A DNA stretch of 64,000 nt from Terebella lapidaria (taxonomy: Eukaryota > Annelida > Polychaeta > Terebellida > Terebellidae), in the NCBI GenBank assembly GCA_949152475.1, contig OX424564.1, positions 5,518,001 to 5,582,000 on the forward strand. Reading direction: 5' to 3'. How positions within the stretch are numbered: position 1 is the stretch's first letter; each line of letters begins with the position of its first letter. A program made the position numbers and the translations under genes. This document shows, piece by piece, positions 1 to 11,000 of the stretch. The notes beneath the pieces were generated by a model. That model ran no database searches. It worked only from the letters and a program-made list of their open reading frames with translations, and was not told the DNA's origin.

Positions 1-760
1 CGATCACTCGAACGGATTGCCACAATAAATTTATTTTATATAATAGACTAGATCTTGATCTAATTGGCAAATCGCGCACAACATATTATGTACCTCTATG
101 CGATATAACTGTTATGAGTATGATTGAGTGACACTGTCTCTGACTCGCTGTGACTGTCAAATTCATATTGATGTGAATGAAAAATTAACATCCATTGTAG
201 ATATTCAGATAGAGTCTAGATCTATATAGATCTACTGGTAACTGTACAGCGTAATCTTATCTAGATGGGAAGTCGTAGTATCTAAAACATGTGAGTCGAT
301 ACAAACATACGACGGGACGACGGGATTTATTCAAGAAAGTTGAAAATTAGATCTATTGTAATTGTGATAAATCAAATCAAATCAAAAAGAAAATGACAGA
401 CGGACTCCTCACGGACTCACGTTGAATATCAAATTCACTTATTATCGTTCACAACGAAAGCCTGAAATCGGCTCTAAAAATACCACAATTGCGCGGATTT
501 GAAAGTCACGCAATCTTATGGGGCTCTTATCTGGTCCTCTTGAAATAGTAAACCTTTCCACCTTACTGAATCAAGCAAATGCATAATTTCAACCAGTTTC
601 ATATCATTTAAGCCCTACTCTTCATAACGTTTATTTATGATCAATAATGTGTGTAAGTTCGTTCAAGGGTCATTATCATGAAAACTCTTTAAACTAGGAT
701 TTCATAAAAACTAGGTAGGTGAAAAAAGTTAACTTAAGAAATGATAATTTTTTGACATTA
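1..760. other. AT-rich intergenic sequence, no gene seen
   Basis: No convincing coding frame is present. The stretch is AT-rich and holds several ATCTAGATCT-like words (around 45-60, 215-235 and 345-355) that recur elsewhere in the window, for example near 7145-7160. It ends at a short GC-rich hairpin at 765-785 (GTTGGGGGC, three bases, then its complement) at the edge of the LINE copy. Confidence 0.5.
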
Positions 761-792
761 GAGCGTTGGGGGCGAAGCCCCCAACCCTCTAC

Positions 793-3432
793 ATGTCTAT
801 GTCAACTTGCGGTTGTCCCAGCTGCGAAGTGGAAGATATGACAATAGAGGCTAACATTGGCAATACTCCTTGTTCGTTTTCTGTCTGTTATCGCCACCCA
901 AAGGGAAACGTTAAACACTTTATTGATGCCCTAGGAAATACTCTTCACACATTTCACTCACGGTCACTGTCCTTTTTCGGAGGCGATATAAATATTGACC
1001 TTATTAAATCTGATTGCATCTCGACCACTGCAGACTACCTGAGGATCCTCCTGTGCAACCAATTCATGCCAGCGATTACGTTACCAACAAGAATAAATGA
1101 GCGTAGCTTGTCATTAATTGACCACATCTTTGTGCGGTTGCCTTTAAAAATGCAAGCTCATAGAATAATAGCCGGTAACTATTACTGTGATATTAGCGAT
1201 CACTTGCCGAACTTTTGTTGTGTTGAAACAAAACAGTCTCCGGTGACTGATAATAATCGACCACTCATTAGATTATATAGCGAGAAAAACTTCAGCGAAT
1301 TCAATAAAAAAATGCAAACTGCAGACTTCAGTTCGGTGTATAGTGCCGTGAATGTGGACGAGGCTTATGCTGTATTCGAAAACCAACTGAAAGCCATACA
1401 CGACCAATGTTTTCCTTTGGTAAAAGTGTCACGTAGTAAACATAAGGACAAACCGTGGGTCACTGCTGGAATAAAAAAATCTATCAAACAGAAAAATACT
1501 ATGTTTCGTAAATATATCACGAAACCTAGTGAGACCAATAAAGCTAAACTAAAAAAATATCGAAATGTGCTCACCACCATACTGCATAAAGCGGAAGCGA
1601 GCTATTATCACGACCTCTTGAAGGACAAAAACACGTCAATAAAGAAATCTTGGTCAGTTATCAACACAATTATCAACAGTGGCAACTGTAACAAGAAAAA
1701 ACCCAATAAAGTCGACTGTCTCAATCACAACGGTACGGTCGTTGCTGATGACCAAGATATTGCTAACGCATTCAATGACTATTTCACAAATATAGGCAGC
1801 AAACTGGCAAATGACCTGCCTGATAACCCAGGACGCAGTGTCGACCAGTACTTAGATAAACCTATTTCAAATACCATATTTCTCAACCCGGTTATCGCAA
1901 CTGAAATTGAGAATGAAATCACCAATCTGAAGGTTGGCAAAGCACCAGGTTTCGATGGTATTGATGTGAAAATCCTAAAAGCAGTGTCTGTTGTTGTTGC
2001 TCCAGTACTAGAACACATATTCAATGCCTGTTTTGCGCTTGGTACCTATCCATCTACACTCAAGGTGGCTAAAGTCATACCAATTTTCAAGAAAGGGGAC
2101 CGTACCTTACCTGAAAATTACAGACCGATTAGCCTTCTATCCAGTGTAAATAAACTCCTTGAAAAAGTTATTGAGAAACGCCTACGCCACTTCCTTTGTC
2201 AACATAATGTTTTCTATGAATATCAATTTGGTTTTAGAACAGGCCACTCTACCTCACAAGCACTTTTAGAAATTGTCAATAACATCCGATCCCATCTTGA
2301 TAATGGAAACAATGTACTGGGACTTTACCTTGATCTTAAGAAAGCCTTCGATACCGTTGACCATGATATTCTGAAACGCAAATTGCAAACCTACGGTATC
2401 CGCGGTAAATGTCATGATTTACTGTCTTGCTATTTGAATAACCGAACCCAATGCATGTTCGTTAATGGTGTGTACTCAGACTCTATGATTGTCAACACAG
2501 GGGTCCCCCAGGGCTCAGTCCTGGGACCCCTGTTGTTTTTACTTTACGTCAACGACATCAGTAGTGCCGTACCTGGTATAGCAACACGGCTCTTTGCAGA
2601 TGACACAAATATATTTCTGTATGATCGAGAATGTTCCAAACTGGTTGATAAAGCCAAAATTGCTCTCACAAAATTAAAAATTTGGTTTGACACAAACAGG
2701 CTAACACTACATGTGGGCAAAACAAATTTTACCATCTTCCATTCCAAGAAAAATGACAATCACTCCTGTTGTGACAACTTCTCATTCGAAAATAACTTCA
2801 TTTATCAAACACACTCTACCAAATACTTGGGTCTGATTATTGATGAAAATTTATCTTGGGAAGCACATGTTGAGGACTTATGTAATAAACTGATTAAATA
2901 TACCGGAATATTTTACCGCATACGAAATCACATACCTGAAGCTGTCAAAATGCAACTTTATTGTTCTTTCATATATTCTAGGCTGGCACACTGTTGCGAG
3001 ATATATGGCACGGCCAAATCAACTGTTTTGTATCCCCTGCAAATCATGCAAAATAGACTTATTAAAATTCTGACAAGCAGACCAAAAAGGTACCCGACCA
3101 ATATGTTGTACATAAATACTGGGACTCTGAAACTACATGAAATGCACTTATTTAAAATGTACGTGTTATTGTTTAAGTATACTATCGGCAAGATTCCCAG
3201 CATATTTAAAGGTATGTTGAATCCAAACTCCGACTCTGTTGGTATTACAACAAGACAAAATGCGCTATTTACAGTTTCACGTCCAAAAACACAGCATGGT
3301 AAACTTCTCCTAAACAACTACTGTACAAAATTATGGCAAGACTGCCCTACACATATTCAAAATTCATCATCGATTTCAGTGTTCAAAACCAACATTGAAA
3401 AACATTTGGCTAACAGGTATATTGTAAGCTGA
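793..3432 (+). CDS. LINE ORF2 fragment: endonuclease end plus reverse transcriptase
   Basis: Open frame of about 880 residues; the first in-frame ATG is at 793, but the true ORF start has been lost by 5' truncation. Residues 40-150 resemble the C-terminal half of an exonuclease/endonuclease/phosphatase domain, with GGDINIDL and an SDH-containing ISDHLPNF motif. The RT domain follows, with YRPISLLSS, the palm motif LDLKKAFDTVDHDIL, GVPQGSVLGPLLF and the catalytic FADD. A C-terminal region typical of LINE ORF2 ends at the TGA. The protein would nick target DNA and copy its own RNA, but without the catalytic N-terminal endonuclease residues it should not act on its own. No host gene overlaps it. 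Confidence 0.85.
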   Translation: MSMSTCGCPSCEVEDMTIEANIGNTPCSFSVCYRHPKGNVKHFIDALGNTLHTFHSRSLSFFGGDINIDLIKSDCISTTADYLRILLCNQFMPAITLPTRINERSLSLIDHIFVRLPLKMQAHRIIAGNYYCDISDHLPNFCCVETKQSPVTDNNRPLIRLYSEKNFSEFNKKMQTADFSSVYSAVNVDEAYAVFENQLKAIHDQCFPLVKVSRSKHKDKPWVTAGIKKSIKQKNTMFRKYITKPSETNKAKLKKYRNVLTTILHKAEASYYHDLLKDKNTSIKKSWSVINTIINSGNCNKKKPNKVDCLNHNGTVVADDQDIANAFNDYFTNIGSKLANDLPDNPGRSVDQYLDKPISNTIFLNPVIATEIENEITNLKVGKAPGFDGIDVKILKAVSVVVAPVLEHIFNACFALGTYPSTLKVAKVIPIFKKGDRTLPENYRPISLLSSVNKLLEKVIEKRLRHFLCQHNVFYEYQFGFRTGHSTSQALLEIVNNIRSHLDNGNNVLGLYLDLKKAFDTVDHDILKRKLQTYGIRGKCHDLLSCYLNNRTQCMFVNGVYSDSMIVNTGVPQGSVLGPLLFLLYVNDISSAVPGIATRLFADDTNIFLYDRECSKLVDKAKIALTKLKIWFDTNRLTLHVGKTNFTIFHSKKNDNHSCCDNFSFENNFIYQTHSTKYLGLIIDENLSWEAHVEDLCNKLIKYTGIFYRIRNHIPEAVKMQLYCSFIYSRLAHCCEIYGTAKSTVLYPLQIMQNRLIKILTSRPKRYPTNMLYINTGTLKLHEMHLFKMYVLLFKYTIGKIPSIFKGMLNPNSDSVGITTRQNALFTVSRPKTQHGKLLLNNYCTKLWQDCPTHIQNSSSISVFKTNIEKHLANRYIVS

Positions 3433-4196
3433 GACCACCTGGAGAAGTTTGTCATGACAGGGTAGGGTACATTTATTGCCTAGTGTTAAGGCGATTGCAT
3501 TTACTTTGTAAGTGTGCATGAACAATTCTATAAGTTTCACTCTACTCGGACATAATTAAGGACTCACGATTTTAATTTATGTACTGCATGTTGGTATTGA
3601 TTGTAATAATTTCACTAGTATCGCATGTTATTATAATGTACATAATCATGATAATTAAGCTTCAAACCGCATGGTAGTCTACATTGTGATGCAGATATAC
3701 TTGCATCCTGCATTGGCATGCTTAGATCTATGTTTTATATTAATATATTATTTTCTGGCTACTGGCCAACATCAAGTTCAACCTGTGTAGTCCTGTCCAA
3801 CTGTTATAGCCCAATAAACTTGTCTTCGCGCTCACTAGTTAGGTATTGTATGCTAAGACAAGTGTGATCTCTTCGTTCTCTTCGTCTCTTGCTTTTGATT
3901 AAGGCTAATAGTAATCCATTGTATGTTACCATAAGTACATGTTCCTTGCATATGCATATTAGTTTTGTTCTTTGTGTTGTACATATGTTCTCCTTTCCAT
4001 GTACTTAAGTGTTCCTGTTTAGTTTTCGTGTTTTCATTTCTTTTTCTTATTTTTCCTTTCGTTCTCTACATGTATGTGTAATGTCTGTCCACGGTCACCA
4101 GCTTTGATGAGCCCTGCTCTTTCTGGTGTCCGGCATGTGCTGGAATGTATTGTGTTGTGAAATTTAGTTTTTGTTCTTCAGTATATGTAAAATAAA

Positions 4197-4227
4197 TTCT
4201 TCTTCTTCTTCTTCTTCTTCTTCTTCT
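4197..4227 (+). repeat. (TTC)n microsatellite tail of the LINE
   Basis: About ten TTC/TCT units directly follow AATAAATTCT and close the LINE copy. The second LINE in the window (3' end near 55054, minus strand) has the same AATAAATTCT followed by a (TATC)n tail, so this is a family-style 3' end and not a random microsatellite. Confidence 0.8.
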
Positions 4228-4457
4228 ATGTGCTGACTTTTTCATGGAGGTTTCATGCCAACCCATCGACGCCCGTTTTGGCATGTAAACGTTTAGAAAC
4301 CTACTTCAAATGAGAATTTTCTTCGCCCTGACCTTGACATGAAATCTCTCGAATTGATGGTAAACTTTGAATATTCCACACATGTATAATGCATAAATCG
4401 ATGTGTTAGGTTTGAGAAAATTATGCAAAATGCTGAGATTGTTTGGAAAACGTCAAA

Positions 4458-4556
4458 ATGGCGGAGCCGATGGAAATTGACGTTCCCAGAATGCAAAGCA
4501 AATTTTACCGCAATGACGCGTATTTTGGAGCACACAATCTCCTGTGCAGCATCCAT
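4458..4556 (+). CDS. Possible first coding exon of an unidentified gene
   Basis: An ATG in good context (CAAAATGGCGG) opens a 33-codon frame starting MAEPMEIDVPRMQSKFYRND and ending exactly at a consensus donor (CAT|GTAAGC). The amino-acid content is gene-like. No continuing exon could be found downstream before MCM4 at 12876, where the space is filled with mobile elements. It may be a true first exon with a distant partner, an exon stranded by insertions, or chance. Function unknown. Confidence 0.25.
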
Positions 4557-4699
4557 GTAAGCTTGCGTGTGCCGTGTGGCATTCCTTGGTCTTATGAAGC
4601 GAACACAACGATTCGTCTGCGATGCCACAGCTACATTTACCATAATTTGACGTATTTCATATGTCAAGGTGTTGGGTTTGCGAAGCCTTCATAAAATCC

Positions 4700-7159
4700 T
4701 TTATATTTTAAACTGGTCTTTTCATTAGCCCAGTGGGCATATATGTTAATTATCATGATATCAGATGCAGATATTCCTCATACATGTAGTTTAAAATATT
4801 TTTAAGGATATTTCATTAAGGTTCAATACCATTTTAGCAGGAGTATCTGTTTCATTGAGTTCAAAATGAATGTTTACTTATTAGAAAAATATGAATGAAG
4901 TAGGCCTATGCTTTCATCAAAATATACGGGAATGAATTGGAATCATTTAAGGGAGGATATCATTATGGTAGCATTTTTATTTGGAGGGGGGGGGGGGGGT
5001 TACGTTGAGTAGAATACATTCCGCTGTCTAGGGTGCTGATGGTGTGCTCGAGCTCTAATGTCGACTCTCACAGTTAGCTGTATTTTCTTGTTTAAGAATA
5101 AATTGACATTTGCAATTATCTTAATAGCATCTCTTCCGGCTTCCATTTTGGCTGATCCGCCGGGAACCGGCATGCAACCGCCACATGGCCTTTCCCGTCA
5201 GCCCTGCAGGCAGGTGGAGTTCCAGCTCCCTGCCCCACTCAAGGAACACGGGGCCACACCATCCAAAGACAAGAAGGACAGCACGGGAGAGCAGCCAATC
5301 GAGGAGGACCAGGGCTAGTGGCGCCCTGGAGTCGCTTTCTGCAGCTTCGTCCTGCCTTGAGCCCTCACGGGCTTAGGGCGCCGGCTTTTAGAGGTACTGC
5401 CACTTTTGATCACTCGGTGTGTCATTCTACAAAATTTTCCAAATTTGAAGTTTAAAAAGATATTCCAAAAACTCGGCACACCTTCCCTTTTGGCAGAAGA
5501 CCTTCTAAGGTCATCATCCTTTCTGGAACACCTCGCTCAAAATTTTAGCTTGTTTACCAAGGTTCATCCAAAATGTTGGAGCGTTCAGTATAGTCCTTGA
5601 GTCTGTGGGTCGATCCCCATTCTTCCAAAACAGACCTTGAAGGTCTGAGTCTTTTGCATCGTGACTTTCTGCTTTCGGGTACCACTCACCTTGCTTCCTT
5701 CTGGTTCCACCATGCGATGCTCCTGTCGTGTTTTTCGAGTTTTGGGCGTGGGCGGAGCATGTTGGGGACCAACATTGTAAGAAGGGGGCAATGTGGCGAT
5801 ATTGCCCAAAGATAGCGGCAGGGAGTTTGTTGTTAACACTATTCTTGTTTTGGCCGCTTCTGTTCGAAGCTCGTGAGTCGTCATGGCGTACTGAACAATG
5901 GTCTGACGTCATTCCCTGTCCCTCGTGTGCTGGTGGATAAATACTGCCAGCCCAATTTGTCTACTCGGAGTTGTCTCAGAGCTAGCAAGGCGAGAGGACG
6001 ACGAGTGAGCTCGGCCATGAGCTCCACGTCCCTTACACTTGGCTAGAAGTGGGCCAGTAAGGCCTCGGGGACGATTTCTAATCAGAATCCAGGTGAGGGA
6101 CTGTGCTGAATCGGGGCTTGCCCTGTGATCACCAGCAGTCTCTCGCCCTGGAAGGGCGGAAAGGTTAATAACACATACGGTGACACTCCATTCATGGGGT
6201 ATACCTCTTTATCATAGGGTCGCGTCATACTTGGTTGCCTGGTGGTTGGGTGATGTCACTCAGCGGTGGAATACAGCTGACCTCAGGGAAGAGGTCTTTC
6301 CAAAAGAGAGAAGCACTGTAGCATTATGATGAGGTAGGCTGCGCAAGTAGTGACATCATGGTTATGGTGCTGTAGTGCGGGTAGGTTAATAAGACATTCG
6401 GTGACCCTCCAGTAATGGGGAACAAATACTCATTCATGGGTTTCATCTATGACAAGGATTAGTTTATTTGCATCTTTTTTTCATTCGAAGGTTCAGGGAA
6501 ATTTTCATACTCATCTAAAACTGATAACATTTCCGCCCAATGATGACAGAAAAATCTCAGCTCTAATCATACACTCAAATATAACGTAGACACATGCGGT
6601 GGAGTTATCAAATGATATATTATTTTCAAGAACATATAATAATATATACAATATGAGTAAATCAAAGATACACTCACATGATATCGAAATAATAAATGTT
6701 CGCACGAGACCGACTGGATAACATAATATAGACCGACCATAATATTTGTTCTCGTAAACGAGTAATTATGGTAATTTTATCAGGCAATGAATTAAACTCT
6801 ACACTTTTTGGATAAACATTAGTTACTGACTTTAAACTATTTATTAATCTGATATGTTTATTTGATACTTCAAATCTGCATTATTCACCAGTTATTAAGA
6901 AAAATAAAGTCCTAACGTCCTTGACCTTCCTTGAAAAGTCACATGGTTTAAAGGGGCTACAAATTTGGCGGGAAATGTTATTGTGCTTGGCTTCGCTGGA
7001 CCCGTTGTGTTTTGTGTGACAAATCGACAAATTTGTAACTAGATCTGGGTAAATAACTAGAACACAGGTATGTCAAAACACAATGTTGAAGAATCCCCTC
7101 TCATCTAGATCTGTTTTAAATAATCTGATGATCGAGAATTCGAGATAGATCTAGATCTA
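4700..7159. other. Unclassified, partly GC-rich intergenic sequence
   Basis: No supported gene. A run of 14 G lies at 4986-4999. From about 5140 to 6440 the base composition rises sharply and looks like old repeat sequence. It includes two direct copies of a roughly 35-bp block (GGTTAATAA...GGTGAC...) about 221 bp apart at 6163 and 6384, and a TATA-like GGATAAATACT near 5935. Short ORFs in it are not convincing. From 6440 to 7159 the sequence is AT-rich with nothing recognisable. Confidence 0.4.
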
Positions 7160-8599
7160 TACTCGGATTTTTCTAACTCGTTTACACTGTTTTCTGCTAA
7201 TATTTTTGTGATGGTGAATGCTATCATTCTGTAACTTGGCATACTTCACCTAGGAGTCAAACGGCAATTTTCTACTAAATTTCAGACAGCTATCGCGAAA
7301 ATTGAAAAAAGTTGGCAATCTACCTCAATGTTAAATTTCAGCCCAGAACGGAATCTCGAGAATCTGAGCATATTCGAGGAATTGGTCCTGTTTCTATCCA
7401 TCAGGGGCCTGTTTCACAAAGAACGAGTTTAGTCGGCTACGCTAAGCCGGCTTAAATCCGCTAATCAGGCTACGTTAAGTCGTCTAACTTTTGGTGGACT
7501 TAAATGTTTCACGACCAATATTCGTAGCCGACTTAACGTAGTCGGCTTTAGAAATCGAAACAAAAGTAACGCATGCGCAGATATGCAACGAAAACGGGAT
7601 TTCCCGACAGAGTTTCAGAAGTAAATTTGATCGAATGATTGTTTTCGTTTGACACGCGACAGCACGATGCCTATGGATTACCAAACATGACAACATGATG
7701 TGCGACGTACGACATTCAAAATACACAATGGTTCCTTTACCGTGATCACTGGGCACCCTGCAATATTTTCACACTGTCACGAATACATCTATCATAGATT
7801 TAAATAGATCTATATACTTTGATAAATATGATGCACTCCTAATATAAACATAAGTGAATATGTATGCCAATTGTGATGATTCACGGCAAAACAGGGACAA
7901 CAAAGTATGTTGTTGATGTCATCTCCCACATATTTTCTGTGTCGAAAAAATAAAATCTTTCCTCATTATTTTGTTATCTATACTGTATATATTTAGTTTC
8001 ATCTGGATCTTCGTGTATTCATATAACGATATGATTAGATCATCCGGACACAATTTATATCTGAACACAATTTTGAGATATTGTACATGTATATTGCAGC
8101 AGATCATCTTTGTCAACATTATTGTAAATATCTTTACATGGGATGACATATTCCAAGGAAAATCACAATATATACTATTACCGTTGTTCATGAACACAAG
8201 TCATGCAGGGGCGGACACAGAATTTAAGAGGGGGCGCGTCAGGGTTGATTGAGCCAAAAGACTGCTATGCACTTCTAGTGAAAAGGTTGTTCTGTAAAAT
8301 ATTTTTCAATCAGTGTTAATTAAAACCTAAAATAACTCTACAAAAGAACATTTACTGCAAAATGCCTAACACATGGAAATGTAAAAAGATTGAAAGATTT
8401 TTTATATGTCGTCATATGATATATACTGCATGTGCATGTATGTATAATACATATATGTATATAATGTACATGTCATGTATATGTAGCGTTTTGAGGTAGT
8501 GGAGTTGGGTGTTCGGTGAAGTTTGAGGTTTTTGGTGGTTGATGTTGGCGTGTTTTAGGTGGTTTCTCTTATCTCTTGTGTTGCTACAGATCTCGAATT

Positions 8600-11000
8600 C
8601 GGGAACCACACTCTTGAAGATTTAGAGTTTGTGTGATCGTATTCTCCTCTATTTTATGGACCCCTCGTTGTGTTCTAAAAGTCCGAGAAACGGTTTGATC
8701 TAAGCAAACCGTCAGGTTCACTTCAAGACGTGGCAAAGTAGATTTTGTCGACCACCTTCTTTGGTCCCCGAGCCTGCGAGACCCTAGACCCAGGACAAGG
8801 CCTAGGCCCCGAGACATGCAAGCAGGTTGAACTTATTCTCCTTTGTTTTCGAGCAGATTTACCCTGGTGGAACAAACTGGATACGAACAATCAAATTCAG
8901 TCAAAACTAGTTTGGTGTAAACATATTTATTTGGCATTGCCAATTAGCCCTTACGGCTAACGAGAGGCTCTCCAGAAAAACAACAACAATTGATTGCAAC
9001 ATTCATTCCGCATTCACTCCACACACAGTGAATGCTAGTTTATATTGACTTCACCAAGCACTTTACAATATGCAAGAACAGTTCAATACAATCAGAGAAT
9101 CATGAAAAGAGTCTCAAGATCTTCTTTTGCCGTGCAAGCGATCACTCCCTGTAGTTGACGCCCGCTGATCCAGTGTAGGGGCAGTTAGGGGTCGCACGTT
9201 ATGTAAGCCACTCGCCCGCAGGCGTTGTGGGCAATGCTGGGGTTGCCCTCAGGTCTCCCTCAGGCGTGGGGTCGCCCGCTGAGCAAGTGACTCGCCCGCA
9301 GACGCTGTGAGCAACCCTTAGGTCGCCCGCTTGTCCCCTGGTGTTGTGGCGGGCGTGGGGCCGCCCGCTGTGGAGGACACGAGTAGACAAGTCTACCCAC
9401 CGTTATGTTCGCCAGCCCCCGGCCCCTTAGCCTCTCTCTCCCTGAGGCCATGTGCTCGGATCACGGTCCCTGCTGTTATGTAGGAGTGACGTCTCTCTCG
9501 GCGAAGGAAATCCAGGGAGTCCCCTGAATCTCTGACTGTCCCCGTCCAGACAAAGCAGAACAAAGTTCAAAGTTCAATCACTCACTCAGACATCCATACA
9601 CACAGGCTTCGTGGTAGGTGAGTTGCGAGTTTCTTTCATCCGTCGGCGGTCATTCTTTGGCATATTTCGAAGGCAAGTAGAGGTTGCTGTTGTCTATGTG
9701 TAGAGTCCTTGACTGGACTGAGAAGCCTGTACACTGCTGGCTCGTGTGTCCAGCAGTGTTCCAGTGCAGGCCCCTCCGATATTCCTGTGACACTGTTGAG
9801 TTTCCCTACCCGCTTGGTCGACCAGCACGTGCAAATGCTTAAAGTACTAGTATAGTGAAAATTTGATGTGAATTTATATGAAAGATCTCATTGATCTGAG
9901 CAAAATGGTTTTTACGGCATGTAAATATCACAATCCGTTCAAAAGTAATAGCACTTTGAAGACTGAAATCGGCAAATTTGCTTTTTCAAAACAATTTAGC
10001 TAATTAATATGCAAATGAGATATTCATGACGTCATCGGGGGAAGTTGTTTTAATTAGGTTATTGATATGTATTTTTCATTCATTTAATGTTATGATTATT
10101 CATCAAAACTTATTCTATACAGTTTTTATTATGAATAATCAGTGTTTTCACTTTTTCTGTTGTTGTCAAGGTAACCAGTGACCTGGTATGGCCCATAGCA
10201 ACCATGGTTGCTAGGGCCAGAAACCCACTTAGAACAGGGTATGCACAAATAAAAATGGTGCCAATTTGAGATCTATAATAATTTATTTCATAAATAATCG
10301 ACAGAAAGTCTGTGGATAGACTGACTTGGCAGTTAATGGCCATGGCAACCATGAGTAACTACGGCTATAGGGAACAACTAGTAACCATAGCAACAGTACA
10401 GTTTGTGTGGATATTGACTATGTATGGTACATAATAATATGCACTAGTCAGATCGTCAGAACCTTCAATAAGAATCATTATATCATGGCTTGAAATTTCC
10501 TAATTAAAATTTGTTCCCCTCGTGACGTCATGAATTCTCATTAGCATCTAATTTGCATATTAATGAGTTGCTAGAACTTTTCAAGTGGCTTCTGTAATGT
10601 AGTGCCGGAATGGCAGTTTCAAATGGCTGTAACTTTTGAACGGATAGAGATATTGATAAACCGTAAAGACCATTTCGCTCAGATCAATGAGATCTTTCAT
10701 ATAACAGAACATTATATTTTCACTTCACTAGTACTTTAAAAGAGCAGCAGACTCCAAAAGTAATTGAAATATTTTCCCCAAATTTCGTTGCATGCGCTGG
10801 TAGGAGTCCAGGTTCTATTGGACGTGAAACCCCTGGTCAGGCCCTGGCCAAAGGTCGATGTGAAGTCCACGACGTCAAGTGCCCAAACTCACACTCCGAG
10901 TGCGGTCACCGGCTTTTATAGCCCTCGCTCTTCGCCCGTCAACTCGCTCGTCAACTCGCCCTTTGGTTGTGGCGTAGAATTGACAGTGATGTAGGCCTAG
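8600..11000. other. Unclassified GC-rich repeat-like sequence interrupted by a MITE
   Basis: 9120-9842 is GC-rich, with a degenerate internal repetition of CTCGCCCGCAGRCG / GTCGCCCGCT motifs (9200-9370). Similar GC-rich sequence continues at 10736-11000 on the other side of the 9843-10735 MITE. No protein similarity is recognisable on either strand. It may be an old retroelement remnant, but I see nothing diagnostic. Confidence 0.35.
9843..10735. mobile_element. TTAA-flanked MITE, 893 bp (piggyBac-like target)
   Basis: Perfect inverted ends AGTACTAGT / ACTAGTACT are flanked by TTAA on both sides (9839-9842 and 10736-10739). Subterminal sequence is also inverted-repetitive for roughly 200 bp, for example GATCTCATTGATCTGAGC near 9885 and its inverse near 10680. 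A TTAA target with short perfect ends is the signature of the piggyBac superfamily. No transposase is encoded, so the copy is non-autonomous. Confidence 0.8.

Larger units (their letters stand above)
786..4227 (+). mobile_element. Non-LTR retrotransposon (LINE, CR1/Jockey-like), 5'-truncated
   Basis: The copy has the end of an apurinic-type endonuclease domain, a complete reverse transcriptase and a roughly 760-bp 3' untranslated region. It finishes with AATAAATTCT followed by a (TTC)n microsatellite tail. The endonuclease lacks its N-terminal part, so the copy is 5'-truncated, as is usual for target-primed insertion. The single long frame is unbroken, which suggests a recent insertion. The clade is judged from RT motif style only; CR1, Jockey or a neighbour all fit. 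The 5' boundary is uncertain by some tens of bases. Confidence 0.85.

Noticed and set aside
5058-5940. Cluster of overlapping short ORFs in the GC-rich block
   Set aside because: No shared frame, no recognisable domain, no splice logic. The sequence looks like old repeat.
8205-8240. CAGGGGCGGACACAG, resembling an hAT-type terminal repeat
   Set aside because: I could not find a matching inverted end or an 8-bp duplication.
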